64,000 nt of DNA from the NCBI GenBank assembly GCA_028023455.1, contig JAQFVV010012575.1:1730517-1794516 (forward strand). Direction: 5' to 3'. The notes under the pieces are model-generated. The model saw only the letters and a program-made list of their open reading frames with translations. It did no database searches and was not told where the DNA came from. The number at the start of each line of letters is the position of its first letter. Position 1 is the stretch's first letter. Of the stretch, positions 1 through 11,111 are shown in pieces. Position numbers and translations under genes: made by a program. The DNA comes from Epiperipatus broadwayi (lineage: Eukaryota > Onychophora > Udeonychophora > Euonychophora > Peripatidae).

Positions 1-597
1 ATCTTTATCAATCAATTATAGAATCCAAGATCTCTCTAGGGTTTATTGGAAATCTTCCAATTAATAGCTACTATTTTCCATAATTTCAGCAATCTCTCTA
101 ATCTCATCTATTCATCTCCTATGTTGTGTTTATCTGACTCTAGTAAAATTATTTTTGAAACAAATTAGAACTTCATTAGCCAACTATTTTGAGCTTAGAA
201 TATATTTTATTCCCTTAAAGGCCTAAACCATCACATGATCACCATTTTTATTCTCTTCAAAGCTCCAGTGATGTTAGTGATATCTATTTCTTCCCTAAAC
301 TATATATTTTACTTTTAAATACATTTCTTATTAAACATGTCATAAATGACATTATACTATCATATCTATATATTTTTTCTAACACTACTATTAAAAGATC
401 ATCACAGTTCTATAAGATATATGATAAGTAGCTTTTTTTTAATATTAATTAGTTTTATCTAAAGCACAGCTACCCAATATTAGTAGGGAATATATTTATT
501 AGAGGAAAAGTGTCAGAAATTAGTTTAATTATATTATGTCATGTCAATTCACTGATGCAATATGATAAAGGCCCCAACTTATTGACCATTGAGGAAA
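1..597. other. AT-rich sequence, no gene seen
   Basis: No coding-like stretch. The only recognisable piece is the short block at 229-251, which matches the outer tail of family B repeats (ATCACATGATCACCAT) found again near 4.6, 9.26, 28.9 and 38.4 kb. It may be a solo tail fragment, but is too short to be sure. Confidence 0.4.
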
Positions 598-1359
598 TAC
601 AATTTCCCCCAAAATAAGACCGGGTCTTATATTAATTTTTGCTCCAAAAGATGGCTTAGGGCTTATTTTTAGGAGATGTCTTATTTTTGCATATACAAAA
701 ATATACATTTATTCATGTACAAAAATCTATATTTATTCAAATACAAAAATCTACATTTCTTCAATATTAATAATTTTAACAGCATGTAAATAACTACTGT
801 GTGAATAAGTAATGATTAGGATTATAATTTTATCACAGAACAATCTCTTTCAATACAAGAATATTAAAAAGTTATTTATGTTCTGTTAAATTAGTAATAT
901 TTAATTGAAAAATAATATATGAAATGTTGAGCTGCCTTGATTAATTTGTGAATTCAGATCACTGTCAATAATAAGTTTTAGAGTTTTTTGGATATCAATG
1001 TTGTTTTATTTACAATATATACAGTTGTGGTCAGATGAAAGAGGAATTTTTATATCAGACTGAATGAATGAGCATTGATAATGAAAAGTAAAAATTGTAT
1101 TTGCAAGTTTATTAAAAATGATTAGTTATGAATCTGCCTACAAAATAATTCTGAGTAACATTTATTCAAGTACAAAAATCTATTTATATTTGTATATACA
1201 TTCATTACTTTATAATTCAATATGTCTGTCATGTGTTTCAGTAAACTAACAACCTTAACTTGGACTTTTATTTGGGATAGGGCTTATATTATCAGCATCC
1301 CGAGAAATCATTCTAGGACTTATTTTCTGATTAGGTTTTATGTTCAGGGAAACACAGTA
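598..1359. mobile_element. Non-autonomous DNA transposon with imperfect terminal inverted repeats
   Basis: The left end (TACAATTTCCCCCAAAATAA, then GACC) is an imperfect inverted match to the right end, whose reverse complement reads TACTGTGTTTCCCTGAACAT then AAAACC. The about 760-bp interior has no long ORF, so a transposase must come from elsewhere. Both ends begin with TA, as expected for a TA-targeting element, but the superfamily is not certain. Subterminal motifs GGTCTTATATT and GGGCTTATATT occur near both ends. About three tandem copies of a 26-bp motif (ACAAAAATCTATATTTATTC-like) lie at 694-760. The divergence between the ends suggests an old copy. Confidence 0.5.
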
Positions 1360-3186
1360 TACATGCGGTAGACATTGATTAATCATCATATATGTAAAGG
1401 ATGTGATTGATTTAAAGTTTGGACATGCCACTGATACAAGTTTTATTGCATATGGTTTTTATATTATTTCTATTTGTTTATCTTAATTTATATTTATTTA
1501 AATCATTAAGATATTTGTTTGAAATAAATCAAAGAATATTAAAATCTAAAAAACTGAAGCATTCATTTATTACTAGATTTTAAAAATATAGCATCTATAA
1601 TAATATTTTTAGCAAACATAGAAGTTAATGAGAGTTCATTTCTTTGGCTTGATAAAATGAAAGAATGTTTTCACACTTTTCGTGAATTTATTATTGATAT
1701 AAAACAGACTCAAATATTTTGAGATTGATTTTGAACTGAGTTCAGTAAAATAAGAATCATAGCAAAGATAAAAGATGATAATTAATTAATTGAATGGAAT
1801 TATTATGTTTTACCTGAAGACTTTGGCATTCAACTAAAGAAGATTTTAGAGCTAAAAGAGTTAACTTGTTATGTACTGATATACAACTTAACTACAGATA
1901 AACTAAAAACAGTTTGTTACAGTCATATCTCACTTTGCCTTCAAATAATGGATTGTCTAGATTCCATTTTCATCATAATAGGATTAAGCATTCGTTGCCA
2001 TTAACCAATGTGTATATAAAGAGATAATGTATAGCCAATAGCAATAACAGGTCAATAAACAGTGAGGCTCACTGAATCTGATTCAGAGAACAATTGTTAA
2101 ACCTAATAACAGTAGCCTGCTTCTCCATATACAATATAAGGGAACTTCTGCTAACCTGAATAGTAATGCTCATTATCCAGACTATAATTATTTAAGCTAA
2201 TGATACACAGTGAGGCAATTCCTCAGGACTAGAAGCTGCTGGAACCAAAGCCAACTTGAGGCAAGCTGTCATTGCAGCCAGGTCATCATACTTACTCATA
2301 AGGCAGGCTGCCAATTACAGCTGAAAGTGGGTTGCAAATCTACAAGAGAATCTACAGTGCTTTCTTCAACAGTTCACCCTAGAACTGAAAACTATACCTT
2401 GCCAACAGTAGCAGTCAGGGTATAGCTTTCTATACATAACAATTGTAAATTGAGTGTACATTTTGTATTTATGTATCACTAAAAATATATATAAAATGTA
2501 TTTATGCATGCTCATGTTTATATATAATCCAGACAAAACAGAACAGTTACAGATTATATAGACTGAGATTTATTGCTTAAATAATGTTTTTATATTAATA
2601 TGGAGATTCCTTCCCATTTTTATAAACATTTAAAAAATTTTAATTAGTTTGGTCAAAAAAACTAACTACTTTAATTATGCAAACACAATTTTTAATTAAC
2701 TCTTTTGTGATAAATTCTAAGTTATGTTACAATGGAACTTCTACTTAATTTCAATGGAGGTGCATTTAAATGATATTTATGCCAATAATTTTATTGAAAC
2801 CATGTAATAAATACTTCCAAATGAATGGAAAAAATTATGTATTACAGTTTTCACTCTGTTAATAGATCGCAGAAGCTATTCATGAGATATAAAGTTCTAT
2901 AGTTCAACGATTATATGAGAGAACAAATTTTTCAAAATGGTGGCACTTATTTACATTTTATTTATCAAATAAATTATTACAGATACCAATTTTTGTTTTT
3001 ATGCGATTTTTTTGATTATATAAAAATGTTTTTGTTCATAAATGTATATTATATTTACTTTTATAATTATATGATGTTTTTAGGATTTAAACTTACAATA
3101 GTGGAAAAGAATAAAACAATTACATTATTTGCACTAATATAAAAAGTAAACTGTTTTTTGCAACTTAAATATGTTTATGACTTTTA
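1360..3186. other. AT-rich sequence, no gene recognised; GC-richer patch at 2040-2430
   Basis: Mostly low-complexity AT-rich DNA. A less AT-rich patch at about 2040-2430 has a 71-codon open frame (2210-2425, plus) with no family signature, many Cys and Thr and no conserved-looking motif. It may be a repeat fragment rather than a gene. Confidence 0.3.
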
Positions 3187-3414
3187 CATATTGCTAGAAG
3201 AGATGATAATAGATGGACAATTGAAATCTTAAACTGGATTCCAAGAGATTGTAAAATACCCAGAAAGAGATCACATGTGAGATGGATGGATGAAATAAGA
3301 AAGTGTGCAGAAGTGATGTGGAGGAGAGAAGCTAAAGATCAGAGAAGATGGATTAAACTTGGAGAGACCTTCATCCTGCAGTGGATTGATAATGGTTGTT
3401 GATGATGATGATGA
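3187..3414 (+). mobile_element. RTE-like LINE, 3' end fragment
   Basis: This matches the last about 230 bp of the longer LINE copies at 24.6-25.3 and 32.0-33.3 kb. The frame encodes the C-terminal end of the reverse transcriptase ORF, with NRWTIEILNWIPRDC and VRWMDEIRKCA-type blocks. It ends in a short GATGAT microsatellite, the usual 3' terminus of RTE-clade LINEs. It is strongly 5' truncated and lacks the endonuclease and RT domains. No target duplication was found. Confidence 0.8.
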
Positions 3415-4211
3415 CTTTTACAATTTTTTAATTTTTTATATAAGAATTAATTTCAATAATAAATTTTATAAATAATATATATTATATAAAAAATATTTTA
3501 TAATAAATGCTATTATTTACTGTATATTTAAAAACTAAAATAATTGTATTCTTCAACTACAATTGGAGTTTATATATTCAATTTGAAATAAAAGAATGGG
3601 TCATCCAGAAATTAATTAATTTAATCACTAGTTATTAAAGAAAATAATCATTTTTTATTTTTTAATGCACGAAAAATAATTATTTATTACAAAATATTAT
3701 ATATAATATTTTTAACTTTTTAGTAGTCAAATTTTTTTTATAAATATTCTTAAAATAGAAAATAAAAATAATATCACAATTTACATAATATTAGAAAAAA
3801 ACATTTATTTATTTTAAAAGTCTGATTCCAATAATACTTTGTTTATGAAAAAAGCATTTTAAACAAAAAACGTTTTACAATAAAAAAGAAAGATGTTTTT
3901 TTTCCATTTTAATTTACTGTAAACACTTTTTAGAGAACTTTTTAAATATATATCAGCCTTTAGTGTCCATCATTAAAAACATAATGAATGAATATCAATA
4001 CAATTGAAATTCAATTGTTATATTAAACTTATGATTGACCAAGCTTAAAATATTTCATTATCATTGTCATTAATTTCTAATAGATACATGAATTTGAAAG
4101 CAATCCATTGGATAAAAGTATTTTAAAAATCCATTACAAAATGTGTCTTAAACAATACAAAATGTGTCTTAAACAAACAACCAATAAAGTTTCTAAGTTA
4201 AATAAAAGTGT
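3415..4211. other. AT-rich sequence, no feature seen
   Basis: Very AT-rich with homopolymer runs and no coding-like frame. A short direct repeat (AAAATGTGTCTTAAACAA twice) lies at about 4138-4175. Confidence 0.4.
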
Positions 4212-4296
4212 GCAAAGTCACAACTCTCTACACAGTAGCACCTCTCAGTGCAAGCCAGAATAATGAATAGTTTGTGCATAAAATTCCTATCTAGTG

Positions 4297-4372
4297 TCTA
4301 CTCATTCAATATCCCCAGACTAGTTTCTAGCTTCTCACTTTCATCAGTGAGGTGTCTTGGATCTGAGAGCAC
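4297..4372 (-). ncRNA. Hammerhead-like core, family B, left arm
   Basis: On the minus strand the core reads CUGAUGA (4341-4347), a stem II of A-AGU, loop GAGAA, GCU-A, then GAAAC, UAGUC and UGGGGA. All catalytic-core bases are present and the cleavage triplet is GUC. Stem II pairs as AGU/GCU where the young copies have GGC/GCC, so the pairing is kept with different bases. The outer stem I strands (AGAUCCAA and UUGAAUGAG) still pair, with one change. Confidence 0.5.
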
Positions 4373-4696
4373 TGCACCTAAAGTATCAGATCTAATGCAA
4401 TTCTCTAGCAGTGACCTTTTACTTTTTTTTAGCTAACTATAAAGCTTTGAGTCCAAAATAAAAACTAATGTTTTCAAGCTAAGCTTATTAGCTTGTATAG
4501 TTGTATAGATCTGAACTCAGTTCAGCACCCATACTTTTTGGTGTCTTTGGTTCTTTAATAACCAGTTACCATAATCCTATTTGGCAGGATTGGTATTAAT
4601 GCATCAAACATCACATGATCAATATTCTTTATAGTTAGCTAAAATAGTAAAAGGTACGTGCTGGAGAGTTGCATTAGATCCTAAGATCTAGGTGCA

Positions 4697-4774
4697 GTGC
4701 TCTCAGATCCAAGGATCTTCACTGATGAACTCCACAAATTAGAAACTAGTTTAGGGATATTGGATGAAGAGGCA
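4697..4774 (+). ncRNA. Hammerhead-like core, family B, right arm (decayed)
   Basis: CUGAUGA at 4722-4728 and GAAAC at 4742-4746 are present, with triplet GUU. The stem II strands (CUC and AUU) no longer pair, so an active fold is unlikely. Stem I keeps AUCCAA/UUGGAU. Confidence 0.4.
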
Positions 4775-5344
4775 GATGATAGGGGTTTTATGCACAAACC
4801 TTCCTGCATCCATTGATTATTTTGGCTTGCACTAAGTTGTGCTACTATATGGAGAGTTTTGCCTCTGTGAAAAACAGCTTGTATAAGCATAAAGAATGGT
4901 GATCATGTGCTAATGTTGGTTAAATAAAAAAATTTAAATAGACTTGTACTCCCAAAAAATATCATTCAAAGTAAATATTATACATATGAAAATTAAATTA
5001 TGTAAAAGTGACCTTGCTTTAATTATGGAGCCTAATTATGTAGAGTCAAAAAACATAAAAAAGTAAAATAAGATTTTCTTTTAAATTATAAATGGAATTG
5101 TTATCTAATTTAATCAAAAGAGAATTAATTTAATGAAAAGTATCTGCTAATAATTTTACAAATTTTAGAACTCATCTGTATAGATATGTATTCTATATGT
5201 GATGAGACCTAACCATCTTGTTTACATACACATACTTCATTTAATATTTATTACAAAATTGAAAAAAAAAAAAATAAGAACTTTCTTTACATTAAATGCT
5301 TTAGATTCACCTATATAATTAGAAAGTAGGTCAAAGATAAGTGG

Positions 5345-5455
5345 CTGCTCTTGTCTTTTAAAATCATTAAACTTGTGTTAAGATTTGTAGAGTTCCCTAC
5401 TATCACATCTAGGTGCTTAGTCTTAAGGTTATAGTCTTAATATATATTATTTACA
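5345..5455. repeat. Dispersed repeat shared with 14.5 kb
   Basis: TTGTCTTTTAAAATCATTAA, TTGTGTTAAGATTTGTAGAG and the tail CTTAGTCTTAAGGTTATAG recur at 14510-14605. Pieces (CTATCTTGTGTTAAGATTTG) recur at about 34312 and 34674. This copy lacks the outer inverted-repeat half seen at 14.5 kb. No coding potential. Confidence 0.5.
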
Positions 5456-6111
5456 TTGTTAAATAAAAATCAATCTGTTAAATCAATATAAAAACAAAAA
5501 ATAATTAGATTAATTAAAATTAACACCCTCTGCCTTAAGTATTCAAGACAATCTTCTTTACTTGTTATAGTAGTGTGTGTATTATTTACTATGACAGCAT
5601 TTTTTATATAAAAAACACTGGTGTTTATTATTACATATATATATGTTATTGGCCTATGCATCTTTGTGATTAATGCATGGTACAAAAGTATCAGATTGTA
5701 GTTTTGCATTCTTATAGCTTACTATAGTACCATAAACAATAGCAGTTTTCTTTATTCTAACAGCTTAACACATTATTCAGTGGTATCTTTTGTTAATTTA
5801 CTTATTTTCTTTGTTATCAAATACTGCACATTTTAATTTTTTTTAAAAAAAAAAACAAAATAAGTATAGTCAAGAATGTGTGCTACTTGCAAATCTTTTG
5901 TTATTTTCTACTCTTAGTCAGTCTACAAATATATTCATCTACATTTGTTACATAGTTTCCATTCACCATTACAAAGCAATTAAATGAAACTGAAATGATT
6001 TTGGATGAATAGGTTATATGTAATGTTGCACAAAAAAAGTGTTGAATAAAATTTCATTCTAACATAAAGTAAAATAACTAATCTTTCTTATTCCATTGCC
6101 AAATGTATATC
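5456..6111. other. AT-rich sequence, no feature seen
   Basis: Short open frames on the minus strand at 5470-5709 are low complexity and AT driven. Nothing supports a gene. Confidence 0.35.
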
Positions 6112-6534
6112 ATATAAGACTAAGTCATCCATGCACTTTACTACTGTTACATAATGCTTTATTTACCAGCTTCTTTTACAGTTTTGATTGCCTAGCAATC
6201 TTTTTCATAACTACAACATAATACAAACATATGAATATAAATGTAAATATACAACATGTATATTTATATTCATATGTTTGTATTATATATATTGCTTACA
6301 ATAATTCCTCTCATATGCACTTTAATGCTTTTTTTTTGCCAAAGCGTATATGAGGGGAGTTATTGTAAGTGATATATATGAATATATGAAGAAATTCAAA
6401 GAAAGAAAAGGAGAATAAGAATATGTTAGTATTATGTCCGAAGAAGATTGCTGGTGCAATTGAAACTGTAAAAGATGGTGGTACATAAAGCATTGTATAC
6501 CAGTGGTAAAGTGCATGGATGATTTAGTATTATA
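6112..6534. mobile_element. Family C nested palindrome
   Basis: Three hairpins sit inside one another. The outer arms (6112-6212 and 6429-6534) are imperfect inverted repeats of about 100 bp sharing CATCCATGCACTTTAC and CTTTTACAGTTT. An inner, nearly perfect hairpin lies at about 6220-6285 (AATACAAACATATGAATATA against its reverse complement). A third lies at about 6288-6380 around a run of T. The outer arms contain AAGAUUGC-loop-GCAAUC followed by RAAACUGUAAAAG, the stem II region of the family C hammerhead-like motif seen intact at 47.8 kb. Ribozyme heads face the centre, as in families A and B. Confidence 0.5.
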
Positions 6535-7821
6535 AAATAAAGTAAAATACTTGTAAGAATAATTTTTTTCAACCTACTTTCGAAGCATTTGATATACACT
6601 CAAGTGATCTATGGAGATGGCATAATACTGTAATATATCAATCCCCAAAGTCTATTTATGATTTATGCCTTTGTTATTGAAAATTAGAATTTAAAGTTAG
6701 AATTAATGCATTTATGTACCTGGAATGCATCTTTTACTTATTTATTAATTCAATAAATGATAATAGTAAAAAGCATGTACTAAGAACAGCTTGATTATAT
6801 ATACTAGATATATCTCAATAGTCTACTGAGCATACTTTCAATTAATTAGTAATCATATTCATAGCATTGAATGTCCAATAGAATTATGAGCTTTGGTACA
6901 AGTAGCATTTTACAGAGGTATCTATTTATATAAATTTGAATCATAAGTAAATTTATTTAGATAAGCCAATTTTTTTGGCAGGGGAATGCAGGATTTTTTT
7001 TTATTAATTACTATGATTATGTCTACTAGTTAGTCAGCTTACTATTTAGATGTATCTAGCATATATATTTTAAAGCATTAAACAAGCTTTTCTTAGTTGA
7101 ATTACATTATTTTTTGAGAAAACTTATAATTTCTTGGAATTATTAATTAATTAAATAATTAAAAAATAATAAGATTTTGAAATAAAGCCATTGTAATTCT
7201 AGTTATATAAATCTGACACCTGGTTATTTTAATATATTTTAGAGAACTTATTTTTATGTCAATTGTAGATCCTCTTCTACCCTTTGACTTTAGTTCAAGG
7301 CTTAAGAATTTTTTTGGAAGTTATTAGTTATAAAAGATGTCTGCATGATACATAGCTAAATTAATTCCTGCTTTGAATTCTCAATGTCACTGACAAAGTC
7401 ACAGGTCAGAAATTTATTGATGGTATACAGATATTAGAGTACTATACCATCTGGTGTTTATTGATTAATCTAGTTTTACAGTAAGTGATTTTAGAGTAGA
7501 GTAAGAAAAAACTGTTTTTAGAAGCATATGAGAAGGTTATCTGATATTATTGCTAAGATATCTCTAATGAGTGCTGATACTTTTGCCAGAGCCATTATCA
7601 TTTACACTTAGAAAGATAATATTTAATAAAAAAATTGGGCAAACTTTGAGGAGTACTTCCCTACTTCACACTGCATCAAGCACCTAATAACTAGCTTTCA
7701 GCATATTAATAACTCAAGCTGATTAATTAATAATACAGAAGACAAAGCAAATGCAAGATTAATGATTGTTTATACTATACAATGTAGTTAAATGAACTTC
7801 TCAATGTGTTTATTGAATCAG
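6535..7821. other. AT-rich sequence, no gene recognised
   Basis: No coding-like frame and no repeat that I could match elsewhere in the window. Confidence 0.35.
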
Positions 7822-8118
7822 AAAATTGAGCGATATATATGGATAAAAGAGCAAACAGGTGTTACTGACTTCATTGAAAAAATTAAAAGTTGGGCTGGAT
7901 ATATTGTTAGAAGAGATAATAATAGATGGACAATTGAAATCTTAAACTGGATTCCAAGAGATTGTAAAAGACCCAGAAAGAGACCTTATGTGAGATGGAT
8001 GGATGAAATTAGAAAGTGTGCAGGGATGATGTGGAAAAGAGAAGCTAAAGATCGGAGAAGATGAGTTGAACTTGGAGAGACCTTCATCCTGCAGTGAACT
8101 GATAATAGTTGGTGGTGA
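7822..8118 (+). mobile_element. RTE-like LINE, 3' end fragment
   Basis: The open frame 7792-8064 reads EQTGVTDFIEKIK, then NNRWTIEILNWIPRDCKRP and YVRWMDEIRKCAGMMWKRE. This is the same C-terminal block as in the copies at 24.6 and 32.6 kb. Compared with those copies 12 bp are missing around 7890 (after IEKIK), an in-frame loss. A premature TGA follows at about 8062. The tail ends GATAATAGTTGGTGGTGAT, close to the usual short-repeat end. It is 5' truncated and inactive. Confidence 0.8.
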
Positions 8119-9237
8119 TATATATATACACACTAATAACTCATATGCATCCAGATGAATAAATCCATATTTATGTGTGTACACTTCGTGTAATTTAATG
8201 AACTATTTCCTCCATAGCCATTTTTTATGATTGTAAACCAGATGACAATAAAGTTTTAATTTCTTAATCATTTTAATTATTACTGTTGCTGCTTATTGAC
8301 TTAAATAACAATTTTGATGACTACCTATAACAAAATATCTGAGTTATATTTGCTTTACCATACAGAAAAACAACCCTAGAGGATTGTATTTAACTCACCC
8401 ACACACAAAAAAATAATGGGATTTAAATTATGCCACACTTTTATGAGTTTTATTTTTATTGCAAAAGAATACCTATGGGTATACCGTACTCTCATGCAAA
8501 ACTCTCCTAACTTTACACTAAACTTTCTCAGCTCAGAGCACGATAACCTAAGATAAAAAGCTAACTATTCAAGTGTATATTTGAAATGAGATTAGTTAAA
8601 TAAAAACAATACTGATAATTAAATATATTTATAATTCGGACAATTAAATACATTTATATAATAAAAAAAATCGATTGTTATTATAAATATTAATTTTACA
8701 TAGCCAGTTATCATTATAAACCTTGGATGTATACTTATCGAAATAAACACTTGTGCCAATTATTTTAAAATTAAAATTTAGTTACCATAGGTATTAATCT
8801 TTTATCCTTTAAAACCTAATGCAGATCCTTCATTTTCAACTTACACTCATTCCCTTTTCAAACAATAATTTCATAAATATAAACTACTATAATGACAAAA
8901 AATGAAAATACTAGTAACAATAAAAATACTTTATATTTTCCCCTAGATATAAGTAATTATAATAATAATTAAAATATTAATAAAAATACTTTCTCTCCTA
9001 CGATATTAGTAATTATAATCAAATTGTAATAATAATTGAAATACTAGCAAATAAAAATATTTTGCATTCTCCTTTACAGTATTAGTAATTATAATTAAAA
9101 AATAATTAAAATACTGGTTACAATAAAAATAATATAGTTTATCAAATGAAAAATATTTCTAATTATTGAGACTTATTATTAATATATTTACATAGTTAAT
9201 TAAAATGCCTTGCAGCAGCTTTTTTAATTTTTGGTCA
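8119..9237. other. AT-rich sequence, internal short repeats, no gene
   Basis: At about 8900-9130 a degenerate block recurs three times (AATACTAGTAACAATAAAAA, then TACTTT and AGTAATTATAAT), spaced about 65-70 bp. This is probably a decayed minisatellite. Nothing codes for protein. Confidence 0.35.
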
Positions 9238-9256
9238 TTTAATAAGTTTAATTATT
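9238..9256. repeat. Left 19-bp target-site duplication of the 9.3-kb family B element
   Basis: TTTAATAAGTTTAATTATT is repeated exactly at 9633-9651, and the two copies bracket the palindromic element. A 19-bp duplication fits target-primed reverse transcription better than cut-and-paste transposition. Confidence 0.75.
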
Positions 9257-9632
9257 AAACATCACATGATCACCATCTCTTATACTATCACATAATTGTT
9301 ATTAAACAAGGCAAAACTCTTCAAACAGTAGTGCTACCCTGCGCCAACCAGAGTAATCAATGGATGCCAGAAGGCTTTTGCATAAAATCCCTATCTAGTG
9401 CCTACTCATCCAATATCCCCAGAGAGCAACCAGAGTAATCAATGGATGCTAGAAGGCTTGTGCATAAAATCCTATCTAGTGCCTACTCATCCAATATCCC
9501 CACAAGCCAGAAACTAGTTTGGGGATATTGGATGAGTAGGCACTAGATATGGATTTTATGCACAAGCTTTCTGGCATCCATTGATTACTGTGGTTGGCAC
9601 AAGGTGGCACTACTGTATGAAGTTTTGATTTG
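9257..9632. mobile_element. Family B palindromic element with target-site duplication
   Basis: The left arm carries family B in reverse orientation as two partial tandem units (9257-9421 and 9422-9502). The right arm (9503-9632) carries one forward unit starting in stem II of the ribozyme. In ribozyme sense both left-arm units begin at or within 3 nt of UGGGG, the base after the predicted cleavage site, so their ends look like self-cleaved RNA 5' ends. No complete ribozyme remains because CUGAUGA is absent from every unit. Both outer ends read as the family 3' tail. Confidence 0.75.
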
Positions 9633-9651
9633 TTTAATAAGTTTAATTATT
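9633..9651. repeat. Right 19-bp target-site duplication
   Basis: Exact copy of 9238-9256. Confidence 0.75.
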
Positions 9652-10191
9652 CATAACGGACTGTGATTATGCATTTGTAATATTCTTTTATTATCTTTGG
9701 TTCGCGTTGAGATGTCATTCTAAATTATTAGCTTATAAATTCTGATTTCTTAAATTTTTTAATATGTATCTACTTAATACTGATAGTCTTGATAGTTGAT
9801 GAATTGCTGGAAAACAGAAAACCATTTCCATTAAAGGGATCCAAGGCTATATTTTAAAGTATCACATCGACAAGCATTTATTCAAGGTTGAGCCTATAGA
9901 TAGTACATCCCTGGTGTACTTTCCATTTTTTTACAATTTTTTATTATAATTAGAGTTTAGTTTAACACTTAAAAATACACTGAACTGCTGTAATTTTTTA
10001 AATACATATAACTATCACTAAATTACTGTGGTGATAAACAATTACTGTAATTCAAAACTTTTCCATGTGTTGATGGGATTTCTAAACATAAATTTCATCA
10101 TTTAACCTTTTACATGTTAATGTTTTTGTGACACTGTCTAATAACTGCTTAGGTTACATTTTCAACATTTACTTAAAATCGTCATTCTATA
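9652..10191. other. AT-rich sequence, no feature seen
   Basis: No coding frame and no match to another part of the window. Confidence 0.35.
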
Positions 10192-10269
10192 AAGGTTGTC
10201 TTGGCAACAGTTTGGAAATTGTTGATTGTTATTGATATTAGAATTGTCTAAAAGTTGACTGTTTTTTAA
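10192..10269 (+). repeat. Direct repeat, copy 1
   Basis: AAGGTTGTCTTGGCAACAGT and the following 58 bp match 10528-10609 at roughly 80 percent by eye, same orientation, about 340 bp apart. They could be two ends of a decayed element or a local duplication. I could not find LTR-type termini. Confidence 0.45.
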
Positions 10270-10527
10270 TGATTACTTGAGCATTATTACTCTTATTATT
10301 TAAGTAATACTTTGGATGTAATTTGAAATTTATAATTGCAATATGTAATGTTATAATTGATTATTTATTAATCTGTATTCACAATAGGTTTTATTTACCT
10401 GTTTAAAGAGGTTTATTCAGATTTTTTTGTATCAATAATTTCAATCTTTGTGGTCAATATGCAATCTTCAGTGTCTATATAAGTATATTAGGCCATTAAT
10501 AAGGATGAGATTCCACCCTTATTGTTA

Positions 10528-10609
10528 AAAGGAAGTTGCCTTGACATCAGATTGGAAATTGTTAATTTCTATTGATATTGTGATTGTCTAAGTATTGATT
10601 GTTTTTTAA
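10528..10609 (+). repeat. Direct repeat, copy 2
   Basis: Second copy of 10192-10269, sharing TTGGAAATTGTT, TATTGATATT and GATTGTTTTTTAA. Confidence 0.45.
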
Positions 10610-10892
10610 AACTGCTTCCACTCCATCAGCATTGTGGGTGCTCGTCATTGTTCATTCGTTGAAGTTCGGTTTTCTTTCTGAAATTATGGGAAAACTGTAA
10701 GGACTATGCATGCATTTATACCATAATTCTCTTCATCATTTTTTTCTCTTTCCATAGGTAGTCGTCATTTTTTTCTACAATAAAAAATAAAGTTTTTATT
10801 AATTTTTTTTGCGAATAACGTCAATTGTTTTTTTTTCACACTTTGTTCAATTATACGGAAACAAAAGTACGTAAAATAAATAAACGGAAAAT

Positions 10893-11111
10893 ATGGCCTC
10901 AGTCAGATATGATAAGCCCTTTGACTCTGAGAATGAAGATAGTGTTACTTTCAGAGATCTAGAAAAATATTTTTCGTCATCATCATCAGAAGAAGAAACC
11001 CTTTTACCAGCCAAAAAGAAAAGAAAAATTACGAGTGTTCTTCAGGATAATACAAATAAACCAGGGCCATCATGTAACCTGCAAACCGATAAATGTAGAG
11101 AATTTCACTAA
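10893..11111 (+). CDS. Small acidic, Ser/Glu-rich ORF, unrecognised
   Basis: A 72-codon frame starting at ATG in a reasonable context (AAAATATGG). The product starts MASVRYDKPFDSENEDS, has a run of serines and glutamates (SSSSSEEE) at about residues 28-36, and a basic cluster KKKRK at about 42-46 that could be a nuclear localisation signal. Its composition is unlike the AT-driven random frames around it and resembles the acidic, low-complexity N-termini of transposase or zinc-finger proteins, piggyBac-type among others. That is a resemblance of composition only. The frame stops abruptly; it may be the first coding exon of a longer gene or a truncated transposon piece. Candidate splice signals lie downstream (11490, 11656 and 12126). 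Confidence 0.35.
   Translation: MASVRYDKPFDSENEDSVTFRDLEKYFSSSSSEEETLLPAKKKRKITSVLQDNTNKPGPSCNLQTDKCREFH

Larger units (their letters stand above)
4212..4911. mobile_element. Family B palindromic ribozyme repeat (old copy)
   Basis: A head-to-head inverted dimer of the 456-nt family B unit that forms the array at 28.9-31.5 kb. The left arm (4212 to about 4632) carries the unit in reverse orientation, almost full length. The right arm (about 4633-4911) carries it forward from just upstream of the ribozyme. Both outer ends read as the same 3' tail (GGAGAGTTTTGCCTCTG, then ATGGTGATCATGTG). The arms have diverged from each other and from the array, so this copy is older. It encodes no protein. 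Hammerhead-like cores lie in both arms and are listed separately. Confidence 0.75.

Noticed and set aside
2210-2425. 71-codon ORF as a gene
   Set aside because: Less AT rich than its surroundings, but no motif, no repeat match and no splice or promoter context.
4681-4890. 69-codon minus-strand frame and the plus-strand frame at 4248
   Set aside because: Both come from the two arms of the family B palindrome; similar translations in both arms only reflect the inverted repeat.
10192-10609. LTR pair around a short element
   Set aside because: The two repeats have no matching TG/CA ends, primer site or target duplication.
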